Shown here: positions 15,990 through 27,029 of the stretch, one piece after another
Layout: each line of letters starts with the position of its first letter
How positions within the stretch are numbered: the first letter of the stretch is position 1
Assembly (NCBI RefSeq): GCF_000974785.1
Contig: NZ_BBWV01000001.1
Location: 248,001 to 312,000 of the forward strand
From: Flavihumibacter petaseus NBRC 106054
Lineage (GTDB): Bacteria > Bacteroidota > Bacteroidia > Chitinophagales > Chitinophagaceae
Reading direction: 5' to 3'
Length of the DNA stretch: 64,000 nt
Position numbers and translations under genes: made by a program
Notes under the pieces: model-generated
The model's database searches: none
What the model was told of the DNA's origin: nothing
What the model saw: the letters and a program-made list of their open reading frames with translations, nothing else

Positions 15990-17489
15990 TTACTCCTGCC
16001 CTGCCTGTTTTAATGCCATAAACCGGTAATTATTCCAAAAGTAGACATTGGACCTGCTAAATGTATGAAGAATAGTATCACCAGCTATTGGTGCAGTTAC
16101 TATTGCGCCTGAGCCACAAATTGGAAAAGACCGCCCAACTGCCAGGCAATTACTACCAGCCTGTTGTGGCACTAATACGCTGTCTGGCATAAGATCGGGT
16201 GTCAATTCATCATTGAGGAGCAGCGAAATGCCTGAAGTATCTGTTCCCTGCAGCAGCAGTGCTGCATAAAATCCGTTTCTTAAAACCATTGCGCCCCTGT
16301 AGTCACCAGGCACATTGGCCAGCAACAACTGTCCCGGAGCAGCACGCAATTCCTTAACGCCTGTAAGGATATGCTGGGTTCTGCTGGCCGCTTCCAGCCA
16401 GATACGATTGTTGACAAGCAGGAAGCAGAGAAAATAAATGACAATTCCAGTCACGGAAAAACAAAACTGCCGCATCGTGACCACAGAGGATATGCTGTAA
16501 ATGAGAAACGCACAGAGAAAAAACGACGGAAAATAGAGTAGCCTGTCTCCTTCGATCGTGCGGGTGCTGACGCCGAACAGAAAAGGTACTGCAGCCGCGG
16601 CAAGTAAGCAAAGGAATAATACACTAAAGCCGGTGAAGGCTGAATAACGATTCCTGTAAATATAAACCGCCGTCAATACAATTGCCATTCCTGCCAGCAA
16701 AGTAAATCCGATCAACCAGGCAGAGGCCTCCATCGGCGGAAACCACAGGCGGCCGAACACTTTCGAAACTTTCATCAGAAACTCAGCTGGCCTGAAATCA
16801 AAGATCCGGCTGCCATAAGCTCCGGCCATTACTGCACCCACCAGTTTTCGCACGATGAGATTCGCTCCCAATGTTAAAGACAATGCACCCATCCAATAAC
16901 AGATTCTTCTCCGGCTCTCTCCTTTCCAGAATAACAGTAATGCTACGATAGCGGGTAATGTAACTACAGTTTCATAAGTGCTGAGTGCCAGAAAGTACAA
17001 CAATGCAGACCAGACTATTGCTTTTCCTGTCCCGCTGTAAAGCGCAAGGATTATCACCAGGAATCCAAGAAAACAGGAGAGATTCGATGCGCGGCCCACT
17101 ACCCATACAATGGCTTCATTATGAAAGGGGTATACAAGAAAGATCAGCCCTGCAAAAAAAGCAGGTATTTTCTTGTCTCCTGCACCGAAGGGCAATTGCA
17201 GTATAATAATGTACAATAAGCACGCATTGGCGACATGCAACAAAAGGTTGAACAGGTTATAGGCAATTGGATTGATCCCCGACAGGAGATAGCAGCAATA
17301 AAGGCTGATATCAGACAATGGTCTGAAAAATCCTTCCTCGAGAAAATTCTGCTGGTGAATGATCCGGTACATTACCAAAAAATCATCCGCTGCAAAGCTT
17401 TTAGTTAGAACAGGGAAATAAACAACAAAAGCAATAACCAGAAATGCCAGGAAGACCCGCGCTTTTGATTGCGTTAGTAGTAACAGCAT
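15990..17489 (-). CDS. Polytopic membrane protein, GT-C glycosyltransferase-like
   Basis: 499 residues with about 10-12 membrane helices. After the first helix comes a KSFAADDFLVMYRII loop with an acidic pair, then FFRPLSDISLY, and later YPFHNEAIVWVVGRASNLS, which resembles the exported loops of GT-C and TMTC-type protein O-mannosyltransferases. The C-terminal 120 residues are soluble and presumably periplasmic. The ATG overlaps the hscA stop (TGATG), so it sits in the porV/porU/hscA operon, yet it pairs functionally with the glycan-type genes on the other strand. Function is inferred from topology and motifs. Confidence 0.6.
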   Translation of the reverse strand: MLLLLTQSKARVFLAFLVIAFVVYFPVLTKSFAADDFLVMYRIIHQQNFLEEGFFRPLSDISLYCCYLLSGINPIAYNLFNLLLHVANACLLYIIILQLPFGAGDKKIPAFFAGLIFLVYPFHNEAIVWVVGRASNLSCFLGFLVIILALYSGTGKAIVWSALLYFLALSTYETVVTLPAIVALLLFWKGESRRRICYWMGALSLTLGANLIVRKLVGAVMAGAYGSRIFDFRPAEFLMKVSKVFGRLWFPPMEASAWLIGFTLLAGMAIVLTAVYIYRNRYSAFTGFSVLFLCLLAAAAVPFLFGVSTRTIEGDRLLYFPSFFLCAFLIYSISSVVTMRQFCFSVTGIVIYFLCFLLVNNRIWLEAASRTQHILTGVKELRAAPGQLLLANVPGDYRGAMVLRNGFYAALLLQGTDTSGISLLLNDELTPDLMPDSVLVPQQAGSNCLAVGRSFPICGSGAIVTAPIAGDTILHTFSRSNVYFWNNYRFMALKQAGQE

Positions 17490-19345
17490 CAGATTTTCTT
17501 TCCGCGCATTGCCTGACCAATAGCCTTGTCCATCAGCCGTTCTGCATAAGGCCTTGATAAATCATTCAGCGCTTCTGTTTTTGTATGAATGAGGTCTTTG
17601 TCGTTTGATGTCAGAACAGATTCAAGCTCCTGAATGGCTGCGCGGGTAGCATCAATTTCCTGTTGCTCAAGATGTTCCCTGTTCTTTTCAATAAAGCGGC
17701 CGGTCGCCTCAATCAACTGCTCCGCTTCAGTCCGGGCCTCTACAATCGCCCTTGCAGCAATGTCTTCTTTGGCATGCTGAATACTGGCGAGTAACATGGC
17801 TTCCACTTCGGCGTCGGTGAGCCCGTACTGCGGCTGCACGTCAATCTGCTGAGAAACACCGCTTCGAAGTTCGGTTGCCTTCACCGACAGAATGCCATCT
17901 GCATTGATGGTAAATGAGATTTCCACCTTTGGAAGTCCGGCTGGCATTGCAGGTATGCCGGTAAGGTCAAATGCCGCCAGTTTCCGGTTGTCTTTCACCA
18001 GGTCTCTTTCCCCCTGGAATACCGCTATCTTCATGCCTGATTGTCCGTCACGTTGTGTAGTATACTGCCGCGACGCACGGTTGGGCACTTTCGAATTCCG
18101 GGGAATGAGTACATCCATCAACCCTCCCATGGTTTCTACCCCCAGGGAAAGTGGTGTAATATCAAGCAACAGCAGGTCTTTATTATTTCCTGCCAGTACA
18201 TCCGCCTGGATAGCGGCGCCGAGGGCAACCACTTCATCGGGATTCAGTTCATCATGTACCTTCCTTCCGAAAAAACTACTAACCCGCTGTTTGACCAGTG
18301 GTATCCGTGTAGAACCTCCAACCATGATCACTTCGTCCACGGCGCTCGCTGCTATGCCGGCATCCGTTAGGGCTGCCCTGCAGCCCGAGACCGTACGCTC
18401 CACGAGCGGTTCAATCAGCTTGTTGAATTCAGATACAGTGATCTGCAACTGGTAGTTGCCTACATGATCGATGAATACATCCTTTTTGCTCAGGTGTTTT
18501 TTGGCAGCTTCGGCTTTTAAACGCAAGGCCTGTGCGAGCTCAGGATCAGCCTGAACTTTATCCGCAGCGATCTTGTGTTCTTTCATCCAGTGGTGCATGA
18601 TCAGGCGGTCGATATCATCACCTCCGAGCAATGTGTCACCGTGTGTTGACAATACTTCAAAGATGCCCTGGCTGATCCTGAGTACGGATATATCAAATGT
18701 ACCGCCGCCGAGATCGTATACGGCGATCAGCTTTTCTTCGTCTTTTTGCAGCCCGATGCCATAGGCAAGGCTGGCTGCGGTAGGCTCATTGATAATTCGC
18801 AATACGTCAAGGCCTGCAAGCTTACCGGCATCACGGGTAGCCTGCCGCTGCGTATCATTGAAATATGCAGGAACTGTAATTACAGCCCTGCTGACCGGCG
18901 TCTTTAGAATATGCTCTGCGCGTGTTTTTAATTCCTTCAGAATAAGAGCGGACAATTCAATGGGAGAATAAAACCGGTCACCCACCCGAACTTTCACCAG
19001 GCTGTCAGTATCATCGTCAAGAATGGAATAAGTAAACAGCGGGGCATTTTCCTGAATGTCCTTATAGGATTTCCCCATCAGCCTTTTGACCGAAAAGATC
19101 GTATTCGCCGGGTCTTTGATCAGGAATTCTTTCGCGCTGTCTCCCACCACGATTGATCCGGCTGACCCGAAATGGATAACAGAGGGGACCAGCGAAGAAC
19201 TGTCGTGTTCGCGGAGCGCCACAGCTTTCCGGTCTTCCGGGTGAATTACCGCAACAAGACTGTTGGTAGTACCCAGGTCGATACCGATAATCATCTCTTC
19301 TTTCTGCAGACTTCCCGTAGCGATATTAATCCCAATCTTTGCCAT
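17489..19345 (-). CDS. hscA: Hsp70 chaperone, HscA type
   Basis: 618 residues. The nucleotide-binding domain has GIDLGTTNS (21-29), [10 protein letters not shown] (211-220) and VGGSTRIP; the interdomain linker is DLLLLDITP (390-398), then a beta-sandwich substrate domain and a helical lid ending GKKI with no EEVD-like tail. The short extension [17 protein letters not shown] before the canonical start and the truncated lid agree with the Bacteroidota HscA group, assigned to Fe-S assembly. No hscB, iscU or fdx is nearby, so the cofactor role is by similarity only. It is 28 nt after the giant protease gene in the same operon. Confidence 0.82.
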   Translation of the reverse strand: MAKIGINIATGSLQKEEMIIGIDLGTTNSLVAVIHPEDRKAVALREHDSSSLVPSVIHFGSAGSIVVGDSAKEFLIKDPANTIFSVKRLMGKSYKDIQENAPLFTYSILDDDTDSLVKVRVGDRFYSPIELSALILKELKTRAEHILKTPVSRAVITVPAYFNDTQRQATRDAGKLAGLDVLRIINEPTAASLAYGIGLQKDEEKLIAVYDLGGGTFDISVLRISQGIFEVLSTHGDTLLGGDDIDRLIMHHWMKEHKIAADKVQADPELAQALRLKAEAAKKHLSKKDVFIDHVGNYQLQITVSEFNKLIEPLVERTVSGCRAALTDAGIAASAVDEVIMVGGSTRIPLVKQRVSSFFGRKVHDELNPDEVVALGAAIQADVLAGNNKDLLLLDITPLSLGVETMGGLMDVLIPRNSKVPNRASRQYTTQRDGQSGMKIAVFQGERDLVKDNRKLAAFDLTGIPAMPAGLPKVEISFTINADGILSVKATELRSGVSQQIDVQPQYGLTDAEVEAMLLASIQHAKEDIAARAIVEARTEAEQLIEATGRFIEKNREHLEQQEIDATRAAIQELESVLTSNDKDLIHTKTEALNDLSRPYAERLMDKAIGQAMRGKKI

Positions 19346-19373
19346 ACTGCAAATGTAGGCATATAAAGGTGAT

Positions 19374-22300
19374 CTACCGGATCAGGTACATCTTGCCGTA
19401 GCCTTTGCTGAAATACTTATCCGTATTGTCATTGACCGCTTTGTATTTGTCCAGTTTCTTGCCATTCAGCGTTGTAACTACCCTGTACAGATATACGCCG
19501 TTCGCCAGGCGCTGCCCGTACTGGTCAGTACCATCCCATTTGAACTCCGTGATATTCCGTCCGATTCTAAGCGGACCCAGTTCCGGCCCGGTGATTTCCC
19601 GGACTATCTTACCCGTAACGGTCATGATCTGGATCTTGAAATTCGTCGGCACCTCGCTTCCGGTCAGTGTAAATACAAATGCGGTGGAAGTAGAGAACGG
19701 ATTCGGGTAATTCAACAGGTTGGAGATCATCGGCTTGTTGATCACCGTGAAGTTTATTGAATATTCAATATTGCCCGCAGGATTATTGCTGGCATCCTTT
19801 CCATTCACCATCAGTTCATACCGGTCGATGCCCGTTTCCTGATCAAATGTTTGCAGAAAAGCCGGGCTGAAATCAATGGTTGCGGTATTGTCTGCAGCCG
19901 AGGTTGCTGGTGTAAAGCGCACGGTATCGTTATCAAACCGGTAGGTTTTGACAGTCTGGTCAGGGAACCGTACCCGTACCCGCATCAGGGATGTATCCTT
20001 CAGCAGCAGGAATTTCGATTCGTCTTTCAGCTTAATCTGAATATGCGGTTTGGCAGAAACGATATCATCATTCAGGATATGAACACCGTCAAAGGTGACA
20101 TCCAGCAACGGCTTATGCTTATCACCCTGTACATAAATATTCTTATAGAAGAAATTGTTGAAATGATACATCTCCGGCTGGTCGCCGTCAGGGTTAAAGT
20201 CGACATACAGCGTATTGAGTCCCGTGTAGGATTTGCTGTCGATGGTAAACCGGAACATTACTGTATCACCGCCATTCAGCGGCTTCAGCATCTCAACCGG
20301 TAATATGTGCGATGAATTGCTGCCATCTGTAAGCGTCACTTTCACTTTCAAACTGTCAAAGGGAACATTGGAAATATTCTTGAAGGCAATGCCGAAATCA
20401 ACAGTTTGCCCCAGTTCCACTGTATCCTTCGAAACAAAAAAGAGGTTCGGTGCAACAGCTCCTTCCGGAACCGGATCGTATAAGAGCCTCCAGAAGTCCA
20501 GCTGGTATGCTGTAAAATCAACAGAGTCAGACACATTCATCTGAAGTGCCAGTCGCGGATATTGTGACGCATCTATATCAGAGATATCCGTAGTAGTTTC
20601 TGACAAGCCAACTTCCTTCAAAGGCACGCGGGCGTTTGAAGCTGTTACTCCGATCACCTGCAACTTCACTTTATCGTTGCTGATCGCAGCGTCTGTTGCA
20701 TGGCCTTTCCAAACCATCTGTTTCCAGGTCTTTGCAGGGCCGAATTCAGGTGACATAATTGATCCTGTGCCGGTTGGCGTTTCTGGTTCGGCGGAAACGA
20801 TAACCCTGTCATACAGGCCGGCTGATATTTTAGTAACCGGGGTGAAAGTAGCAGCATTCTTCTGATAGATCATGCCCCAGCACTTCGGTGCATTGATATC
20901 GTCTATATTGGTCAGGCCTGTAGCCAGCAATTTGTGGTATAGCGAATTTCCTGAACCATATAGCGAAGTATCTGCCATCCAGGTTTTGGAATAGGATTGC
21001 GGATTATTATAGTCAAAAGAACGAATCGCAACGAAATATCCATCCGGGATTGAATCCATGAAATCCATAATCAGTTTCCTTGATGCCGGGGTCATATAGG
21101 AGAACTCAAAATTCCAGTTACGCGTCCTGGCACAATTTGCCGATCCACTGCCGAAACGATAAAGGTTATTTCCCGCGTCATCAACGTTCTTCCAGGGGAT
21201 CAGTGTCCGGGGATCGAATACATTGAAGGCCAGGGAATGGCCGACGCAGGCACTTTGAATAAAATCCTGATCATTTACCAATACAGCAAAATCATTGTCC
21301 TGGCCACCTGATGTAGGATACATTCCCAACCGAATAATCAGTGAACTGAACCTTTTCCCGAAATCCCATTGCCGGTTGGCATTCAGCACCATTTTTGTAA
21401 GGCCCGACTCCGAATGCTGGAAATAATGGGATTGATTGAACCCGGTCTGCACATTTTTCTTAAACAGGAAAGAAAACTGGCTCCAGCGGAATTCGCCTCC
21501 GTCACCGGGCACAAATGAAGTGCGCCAGTAATACACTGTACTGTCGAGATAGGTCATCTGCGGATCAAACTCCAGGAGGCCGCCGCGGGAATTGAGCGTA
21601 ACTGCTTTTTTCAAAGATGAATTGAACTCCGCAGTCGTATCAATTTCCATCACATACTGTTTCATAGAGGCGAAAGGATCAGCAGTGCTTGCATAGAATT
21701 TCACAGCGGGGTCGCTAACGATGGAATAATTATAAGGAAACGCCGGAGAAGCTTCGTCTTCATAAATGAAATACGATTTGGTGACCGTATTGTTGGTCTC
21801 ATCCATTTCTCCGACCAGCTGCTTGCCATCAATGGTGACCGTGATCTTGTTTGTCCCTTTGTCTTTGCTGGCAACGATGGGTACTTCCAGTGTTACAGAA
21901 TCGGCATAAAGTGTTGGCGCATGCTTCAGGTTGTGGAGCACGGTAACGGTACCATCAGGAGCTGTGCGGCTAACTTCTACCTGAACAGAATCCGCAGTTG
22001 CTTTCCCCTGGTTATACCATTTTACCTGCACTTTGTAGTTCTGGTCGTTCACAGAAACCAGGGTTGGAATAATCCTGATCGTGGATTCTTCTATTACATA
22101 ATCAGGCCGCTCCTGGAAGTTCATTTTCAGGCCCGGATCACCATGCAGCGTGATCTGTTCGGCATGTGAACGTGCCACGAAATCAAAGGAACCATAATCC
22201 ACAATCAATTGAGCAAGGGCGTCTTTGGTTACTTTCGCCAGATCAGCACCATAATCGGTCTTGGCAGCTTTCTCAAAAAAAGCATCAAGGTAATTGGTCA

Positions 22301-24497
22301 GGTAACTGGATACACCATAATGCGTGGACGCGATAAATGCAATGGCTCCCCTTTGTTTGGCCAGTACATATTTTTCAGTAAGGGTTTCCAGAACGCTGTA
22401 GCGGGCATCACTGTAGGTAAAGAAATCACCTGCATAACAACCGTTAACGGAAAAAACCGGGTATTTGCCAGCGTTATTATAATCGTAAGGATCCTGGATA
22501 CTGAATTCAAGCGTGGTTGCAGAGGAGTGGCCAAAATAAGTCAGCAGGCTTACCCCTTCTTCCATTTTTTCTTTGATAATTCTGGCTCCGGCCTGATCAT
22601 TGCCACCCGCAACATTTTTACATAAAATGGTGGCAGCGGCACCGGTCAGGGTATCCTCGAGTATCTCCGCATATTTCGTAACGCTGTTACAGAGGCTGGC
22701 GCCGAGAAGCGCGTCAGTTGCACCGGTAACATTCAACACATTCTTCATCCATAATTTATCCTCCATCCGGTTTGAAGGATTTGCCTGCGCTGCTTCGTAT
22801 TCTTTCACTTTGGCCAGGTAATCTTCCACTTCATTTGGATAAACCGCACTGAGGCGGCCAATTTCTGTTGCAGGAACCGGATCATCGGGAGCGGGCGATG
22901 CGAGCAGGTTATCACTGCCCGGATAGCCATGAGTAGGTACCAGGTTTTGTTCGCCGATCCGTGGCCGTTCATTATTTCCGAAACGGTATTGGGAATATAC
23001 CACGCCTTTACCGATCAGGAATACTTTGGCAATCTGGGTGGAAAAAAACTGGCGTGAGTACCGGATAAAATTCTTGACGGCCAAAGGATGCCCCTTGATA
23101 CCATAGGCAAACTGGTCGGTCAGTTCATTAATGTCATAGATTTTGGCATTGTGGCTTCCACCGGCTACGGATTGCCTGTATAGCCGATAGTCCTCTACGG
23201 GATTATTTCCGTTGGCACCATTATACAAACGCGGATTGGAAATGATCGCAAAATCTCCTTCATTCGCCGGATCACTGTAGTTAACAAATTTTCTTTCCGT
23301 AAGTGCCTGGACTGTTTTTATTACACTATTCGACTGCGAAAAAAGTATGAGTTTCCTTGCCGCTGCTGAACCAGGCAGTGCGAAGCGGTACTTTGTACCC
23401 TGAACATTGGCAACAAAACGTTCGTTGCTGTTCAGGTCATAAAGAATGGGTGTTGTGCCACCCGCGGCAAAACCAGTGATATCCAGGTAGTATCCCTCTG
23501 ACCTGGGATCAAGTGAAAATGGAAAGTATGTCGCATTGTTAAAATCAAATAGATGGGGATAGCTGATCTCGAAGAAAGACACTACCATACGGTCCAGATA
23601 GGGATCGTCCCCCTGGGCAGGTTTTGGAGGCTGCACATCGGTAAAGGCAACGGTGGCGCTGCCCGAGGCAAGAAGAGAAGGCGATATGGGAATGGTAACC
23701 ACCATATCACTCATGTAGTTCAGTGCCGTGTCATGCAGAATACTGCTGTTGACGCTTGCCTGAACCCTTCGCTCTTTAACCATATTGCCGAATGCACCAT
23801 AACGGAATGATGCATTGGGACCGTCGGTTGCTATCTTAAGATTGTTGACGGTTTCCGATAATGTCGCCCGTTCACGGATATCATTGCTTGACCAGAACTC
23901 TCCCCTGTCATATGATGATGAATAAATGTACTGTTCAATGTCAGCAGCAAATCCGGGATTGATCTTGTTTTTGTAATATTTTCCGAAGGTATATTGGAAC
24001 CACGGCTCAGCAGGCAATGTATTACCTGCCACGTTATTGTTCACTGTTACGTAACGCCTGGCTCCCGGGGTAGCCTCAGCAGTAAGAAAGTAGGTGGCAG
24101 AATCAGCATGAAGGTTGAATTTTTCAGTATGCTGGAACCCTGGATTCCGGTAAAGACTTTTATCAGGTTTACCATCATTGGCAAATCCTGCAAACTCAAG
24201 ATAACCGCCGTCGGGAAGTGGCCCGGTACTTGCTGAAGTATACAGGGCAATCTCTTCACCGTTCCGGAATAAACGGAACTGTTCCACGGGCGTATTCTCA
24301 TGTCCGTTCGCCCTCAGCAGGGTAACCGGAATGCGGTAAATACCATCGGATCCTATTTTGAATTTAAGGTAGGTATTGCTGAAGTTGATCCATTCATTGT
24401 AATAGGTCTGAGCCGATGCTGCATAACCTGAAACCAGGCAAACCAGCAAAAGGATCGCAATCCTGAAAGGTATAAGAACGCTGTTCTTCGTTGGCAT
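19374..24497 (-). CDS. C25 (gingipain/PorU-type) cysteine peptidase with T9SS C-terminal domain
   Basis: 1707 residues with an N-terminal signal peptide ([14 protein letters not shown]). The peptidase core holds the catalytic His657 ([10 protein letters not shown]) and Cys687 ([10 protein letters not shown]), 30 residues apart as in gingipains. Several Ig-like/CARDB-type beta domains follow (about 800-1600). The C-terminal 90 residues begin NYPNPF and end with ANGVYLYRV, a FlgD-like type IX sorting domain. The length far exceeds gingipain-type PorU (about 1100-1300), which fits the long PorU2-like sortase group. It is followed by a PorV-like partner 11 nt away, the same pairing as porU-porV. 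Whether it acts as sortase or secreted protease is open. Confidence 0.82.
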   Translation of the reverse strand: MPTKNSVLIPFRIAILLLVCLVSGYAASAQTYYNEWINFSNTYLKFKIGSDGIYRIPVTLLRANGHENTPVEQFRLFRNGEEIALYTSASTGPLPDGGYLEFAGFANDGKPDKSLYRNPGFQHTEKFNLHADSATYFLTAEATPGARRYVTVNNNVAGNTLPAEPWFQYTFGKYYKNKINPGFAADIEQYIYSSSYDRGEFWSSNDIRERATLSETVNNLKIATDGPNASFRYGAFGNMVKERRVQASVNSSILHDTALNYMSDMVVTIPISPSLLASGSATVAFTDVQPPKPAQGDDPYLDRMVVSFFEISYPHLFDFNNATYFPFSLDPRSEGYYLDITGFAAGGTTPILYDLNSNERFVANVQGTKYRFALPGSAAARKLILFSQSNSVIKTVQALTERKFVNYSDPANEGDFAIISNPRLYNGANGNNPVEDYRLYRQSVAGGSHNAKIYDINELTDQFAYGIKGHPLAVKNFIRYSRQFFSTQIAKVFLIGKGVVYSQYRFGNNERPRIGEQNLVPTHGYPGSDNLLASPAPDDPVPATEIGRLSAVYPNEVEDYLAKVKEYEAAQANPSNRMEDKLWMKNVLNVTGATDALLGASLCNSVTKYAEILEDTLTGAAATILCKNVAGGNDQAGARIIKEKMEEGVSLLTYFGHSSATTLEFSIQDPYDYNNAGKYPVFSVNGCYAGDFFTYSDARYSVLETLTEKYVLAKQRGAIAFIASTHYGVSSYLTNYLDAFFEKAAKTDYGADLAKVTKDALAQLIVDYGSFDFVARSHAEQITLHGDPGLKMNFQERPDYVIEESTIRIIPTLVSVNDQNYKVQVKWYNQGKATADSVQVEVSRTAPDGTVTVLHNLKHAPTLYADSVTLEVPIVASKDKGTNKITVTIDGKQLVGEMDETNNTVTKSYFIYEDEASPAFPYNYSIVSDPAVKFYASTADPFASMKQYVMEIDTTAEFNSSLKKAVTLNSRGGLLEFDPQMTYLDSTVYYWRTSFVPGDGGEFRWSQFSFLFKKNVQTGFNQSHYFQHSESGLTKMVLNANRQWDFGKRFSSLIIRLGMYPTSGGQDNDFAVLVNDQDFIQSACVGHSLAFNVFDPRTLIPWKNVDDAGNNLYRFGSGSANCARTRNWNFEFSYMTPASRKLIMDFMDSIPDGYFVAIRSFDYNNPQSYSKTWMADTSLYGSGNSLYHKLLATGLTNIDDINAPKCWGMIYQKNAATFTPVTKISAGLYDRVIVSAEPETPTGTGSIMSPEFGPAKTWKQMVWKGHATDAAISNDKVKLQVIGVTASNARVPLKEVGLSETTTDISDIDASQYPRLALQMNVSDSVDFTAYQLDFWRLLYDPVPEGAVAPNLFFVSKDTVELGQTVDFGIAFKNISNVPFDSLKVKVTLTDGSNSSHILPVEMLKPLNGGDTVMFRFTIDSKSYTGLNTLYVDFNPDGDQPEMYHFNNFFYKNIYVQGDKHKPLLDVTFDGVHILNDDIVSAKPHIQIKLKDESKFLLLKDTSLMRVRVRFPDQTVKTYRFDNDTVRFTPATSAADNTATIDFSPAFLQTFDQETGIDRYELMVNGKDASNNPAGNIEYSINFTVINKPMISNLLNYPNPFSTSTAFVFTLTGSEVPTNFKIQIMTVTGKIVREITGPELGPLRIGRNITEFKWDGTDQYGQRLANGVYLYRVVTTLNGKKLDKYKAVNDNTDKYFSKGYGKMYLIR

Positions 24498-24508
24498 AGG
24501 CTAGGCGC

Positions 24509-25621
24509 TTACTTTTTCTTTTTTTTCTTGACGAGGTCGAGCTTCAGTGAGAATACATGGGTATACAAAGGATTGGACTGATTGGCCAGGTTGGTGAAGG
24601 CATAATCGATCATCACATTCTGGATCCTGAATCCTGCGCCGATGGCGGGCTGATAGATCCAGACTTTTTGGGTGTAAGTGCTGTCTTCATCTTTTAAGGC
24701 CTTCTGGAAATTGTTGATACCAGCCCTTACATAGAAAATGTCTTTCAGGGACGCTTCCAATCCGATCTTGGGATCGATACTTACGGCACTTGAACTGATC
24801 ACCGTGTTTCTTCGGCCATCAAAAGTGAAATCAAGGTTCGCCTCAGCCAGCAGGTTGACGGACTTGCCCAGTTTGAAATTATAGGATGCGCCACCGATCA
24901 GTTTGGGGGCTGTCAGCTCGGTTGATTTTACCGGGATTTCATTCTGGGTAACATAAAACACCTCCCGCATCTTGTCATTGATGCTGTATGACCAGGCGTT
25001 AAACGTTGTGGTGACGTCACGGGCAACGATCCCGATCTGCAATCTTTTATTGATGTATTGAATTCCTGCATCAAACCCGAATCCCCATGCTGTGGCAAAA
25101 TCCCCCGCTTTCCGGTGAATGACCTTGGCGTTGAACCCGAGGTTCAGCTTCTTGTCAGGGTTTTTCATTTTCAGCGTTTGGGCATACGAAAACAGGAAAG
25201 CATAATCTGCAGAAGAAAACGTGGTGATATTGTCAAAATTGATCGTGCCGTCCGGCTCTACCAGGAATACCGTATTGGGTATATCATCCACTGCGAAACG
25301 AAGCACGGAAATACCGATAGTGCGTTTACCGTCTTTAAGGGGAATTGCCAGGTTGCCATAATCATATTTGCCAATACCTGCGAAATATTCGGCATGCATC
25401 AGGCTCAGCTGGGGTTGTTCGCGAACCTGAACAAGTGCGGCGGGGTTCCAGTAACCGGCTGTACCATCGCCCACTGAGGCGACCTGTGCCGAGCCCATTG
25501 CCAATCCCCTGGCGCCTGCCCCAATGTTGAGAAACTCATTGGAGTATTTCCGGAATTGTGCAACAAGCGTGAAAGGGAACAGTAGAAGTAACAGGACCAA
25601 TACTCTGATCTGACATCTCAT
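24509..25621 (-). CDS. PorV/PorQ-family outer-membrane barrel (PorV2-like)
   Basis: 370 residues from MRCQIRVLVLLLLLFPFTLVAQF, a clear signal peptide. The mature start FLNIGAGARGLAMGSAQVASVGDGTAGYWNPAAL is the hallmark of the PorV/PorQ family, followed by alternating beta strands of a FadL-like barrel. PorV shuttles type IX cargo to the attachment complex at the outer membrane. It precedes the C25 protease in one operon, echoing porU-porV adjacency. The frame is open 21 codons upstream; ATG 25621 gives the better signal peptide. Since the canonical PorV usually lies with PorU of normal length, this is probably a second, PorV2-type copy. Confidence 0.82.
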   Translation of the reverse strand: MRCQIRVLVLLLLLFPFTLVAQFRKYSNEFLNIGAGARGLAMGSAQVASVGDGTAGYWNPAALVQVREQPQLSLMHAEYFAGIGKYDYGNLAIPLKDGKRTIGISVLRFAVDDIPNTVFLVEPDGTINFDNITTFSSADYAFLFSYAQTLKMKNPDKKLNLGFNAKVIHRKAGDFATAWGFGFDAGIQYINKRLQIGIVARDVTTTFNAWSYSINDKMREVFYVTQNEIPVKSTELTAPKLIGGASYNFKLGKSVNLLAEANLDFTFDGRRNTVISSSAVSIDPKIGLEASLKDIFYVRAGINNFQKALKDEDSTYTQKVWIYQPAIGAGFRIQNVMIDYAFTNLANQSNPLYTHVFSLKLDLVKKKKKK

Positions 25622-25743
25622 GGGGTCTTCTTTCAGCATAAGCAATAAATACGGCAATGACATAAAACGCGGGTCCGGCCCCAATATTGCCCGATAGGAG
25701 TCGGCTTTATTGCCTTAGTTTTGCTGCAAATTGCAGTCTTTTT

Positions 25744-27027
25744 ATGAATTTTATCGAAGAATTACGATGGAGAGGGATGCTTCAGGATATCAAGCCCGGA
25801 ACCGAAGAACAGCTGGCGAAAGAAATGACTGCAGCATATATTGGCTTCGACCCGACGGCCGACAGCCTTCATGTCGGAAGCCTGGTGCCCATCCTGCTCC
25901 TGATGCACCTTCAAAAGGCTGGTCATAAACCTTTTGCCCTGATCGGTGGCGCTACCGGCATGGTTGGCGACCCTTCTTTTAAATCAGAAGAACGGAAAAT
26001 GCTTGACCTGGATACCCTCCGCCACAACCTGGCAGGTATCCGCGCACAACTGGAGCGATTCCTCAATTTTGATCCGGCCCTCCCCAATGCTGCCGAGATC
26101 GTCAATAACTACGACTGGTTCAAAGACTTTACATTCCTGGACTTCATCAGGGAAGTGGGTAAACACATTACGGTAAATTATATGATGTCGAAAGACAGTG
26201 TCCGGAAGCGACTCGAGGGCGACACTGGCATCAGTTTCACAGAATTTACCTATCAGCTGATCCAGGGCTATGATTTTTACTGGCTCTACAATAACCGCAA
26301 CTGTAAGCTTCAGATGGGTGGGAGCGACCAGTGGGGAAATATTACAACAGGAACCGAACTGATCCGCCGCATGGGTGGCGGTGAAGCCTTTGCCTTCACC
26401 TGCCCCCTCATGACCAAGTCTGACGGTGGCAAATTTGGCAAAACCGAAAAGGGGAATATCTGGCTGGATCCGGCCAAAACCTCCCCTTACCAGTTTTACC
26501 AGTTCTGGCGCAATGCAACAGATGAAGATGCGCTGAAATGGATCAGGATCTTTACTTTCCTTACACCGGAAGAAATTGAGGCGCTGATCACGGAGCATCA
26601 GCAGGCGCCCCATCTCTGGTTACTGCAGAAACGCCTCGCTGAATCAATCACCAGGCTCGTTCACGGAGATGAAGAATATGCATTTGCCATAAAAGCGTCC
26701 GAGATTCTTTTTGGAAACAGCACCACGGATGTTTTGCAGCAGCTGAATGAAAAACAACTGCTGGAAGTGATGGAGGGGGTTCCCAATATTGATGTGGCCA
26801 GAACATCCCTGGAAGAGGGAGCGAATATTGTCAACTTTCTCGCTGACAACGGCATTTTCCCCAGTCGTGGAGAAGCCAGGAAGATGGTTCAGAATGGCGG
26901 TGTAAGTGTGAACAAGATCAAAGTGTCGGGACTGGAAACAACGCTTGGCACTGATCATCTGCTGAACAGCCGCTATCTCCTCGTACAGAAAGGAAAACGC
27001 GATTATTTCCTCGTGCGGGCAGTCTGA
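25744..27027 (+). CDS. tyrS: Tyrosyl-tRNA synthetase
   Basis: 427 residues: class I catalytic core with HVGS (43-46, the HIGH motif), [14 protein letters not shown] in the tyrosine pocket and KFGKT (230-234, the KMSKS equivalent), then an alpha-helical domain and a C-terminal S4 RNA-binding domain (residues about 360-425). It charges tRNA-Tyr. ATG 25744 gives the conserved start [22 protein letters not shown] box at 25716-25723 could be its -7 element. It is convergent with the aminotransferase, with a 2-nt gap and no terminator. Confidence 0.97.
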   Translation: MNFIEELRWRGMLQDIKPGTEEQLAKEMTAAYIGFDPTADSLHVGSLVPILLLMHLQKAGHKPFALIGGATGMVGDPSFKSEERKMLDLDTLRHNLAGIRAQLERFLNFDPALPNAAEIVNNYDWFKDFTFLDFIREVGKHITVNYMMSKDSVRKRLEGDTGISFTEFTYQLIQGYDFYWLYNNRNCKLQMGGSDQWGNITTGTELIRRMGGGEAFAFTCPLMTKSDGGKFGKTEKGNIWLDPAKTSPYQFYQFWRNATDEDALKWIRIFTFLTPEEIEALITEHQQAPHLWLLQKRLAESITRLVHGDEEYAFAIKASEILFGNSTTDVLQQLNEKQLLEVMEGVPNIDVARTSLEEGANIVNFLADNGIFPSRGEARKMVQNGGVSVNKIKVSGLETTLGTDHLLNSRYLLVQKGKRDYFLVRAV

Positions 27028-27029
27028 GG

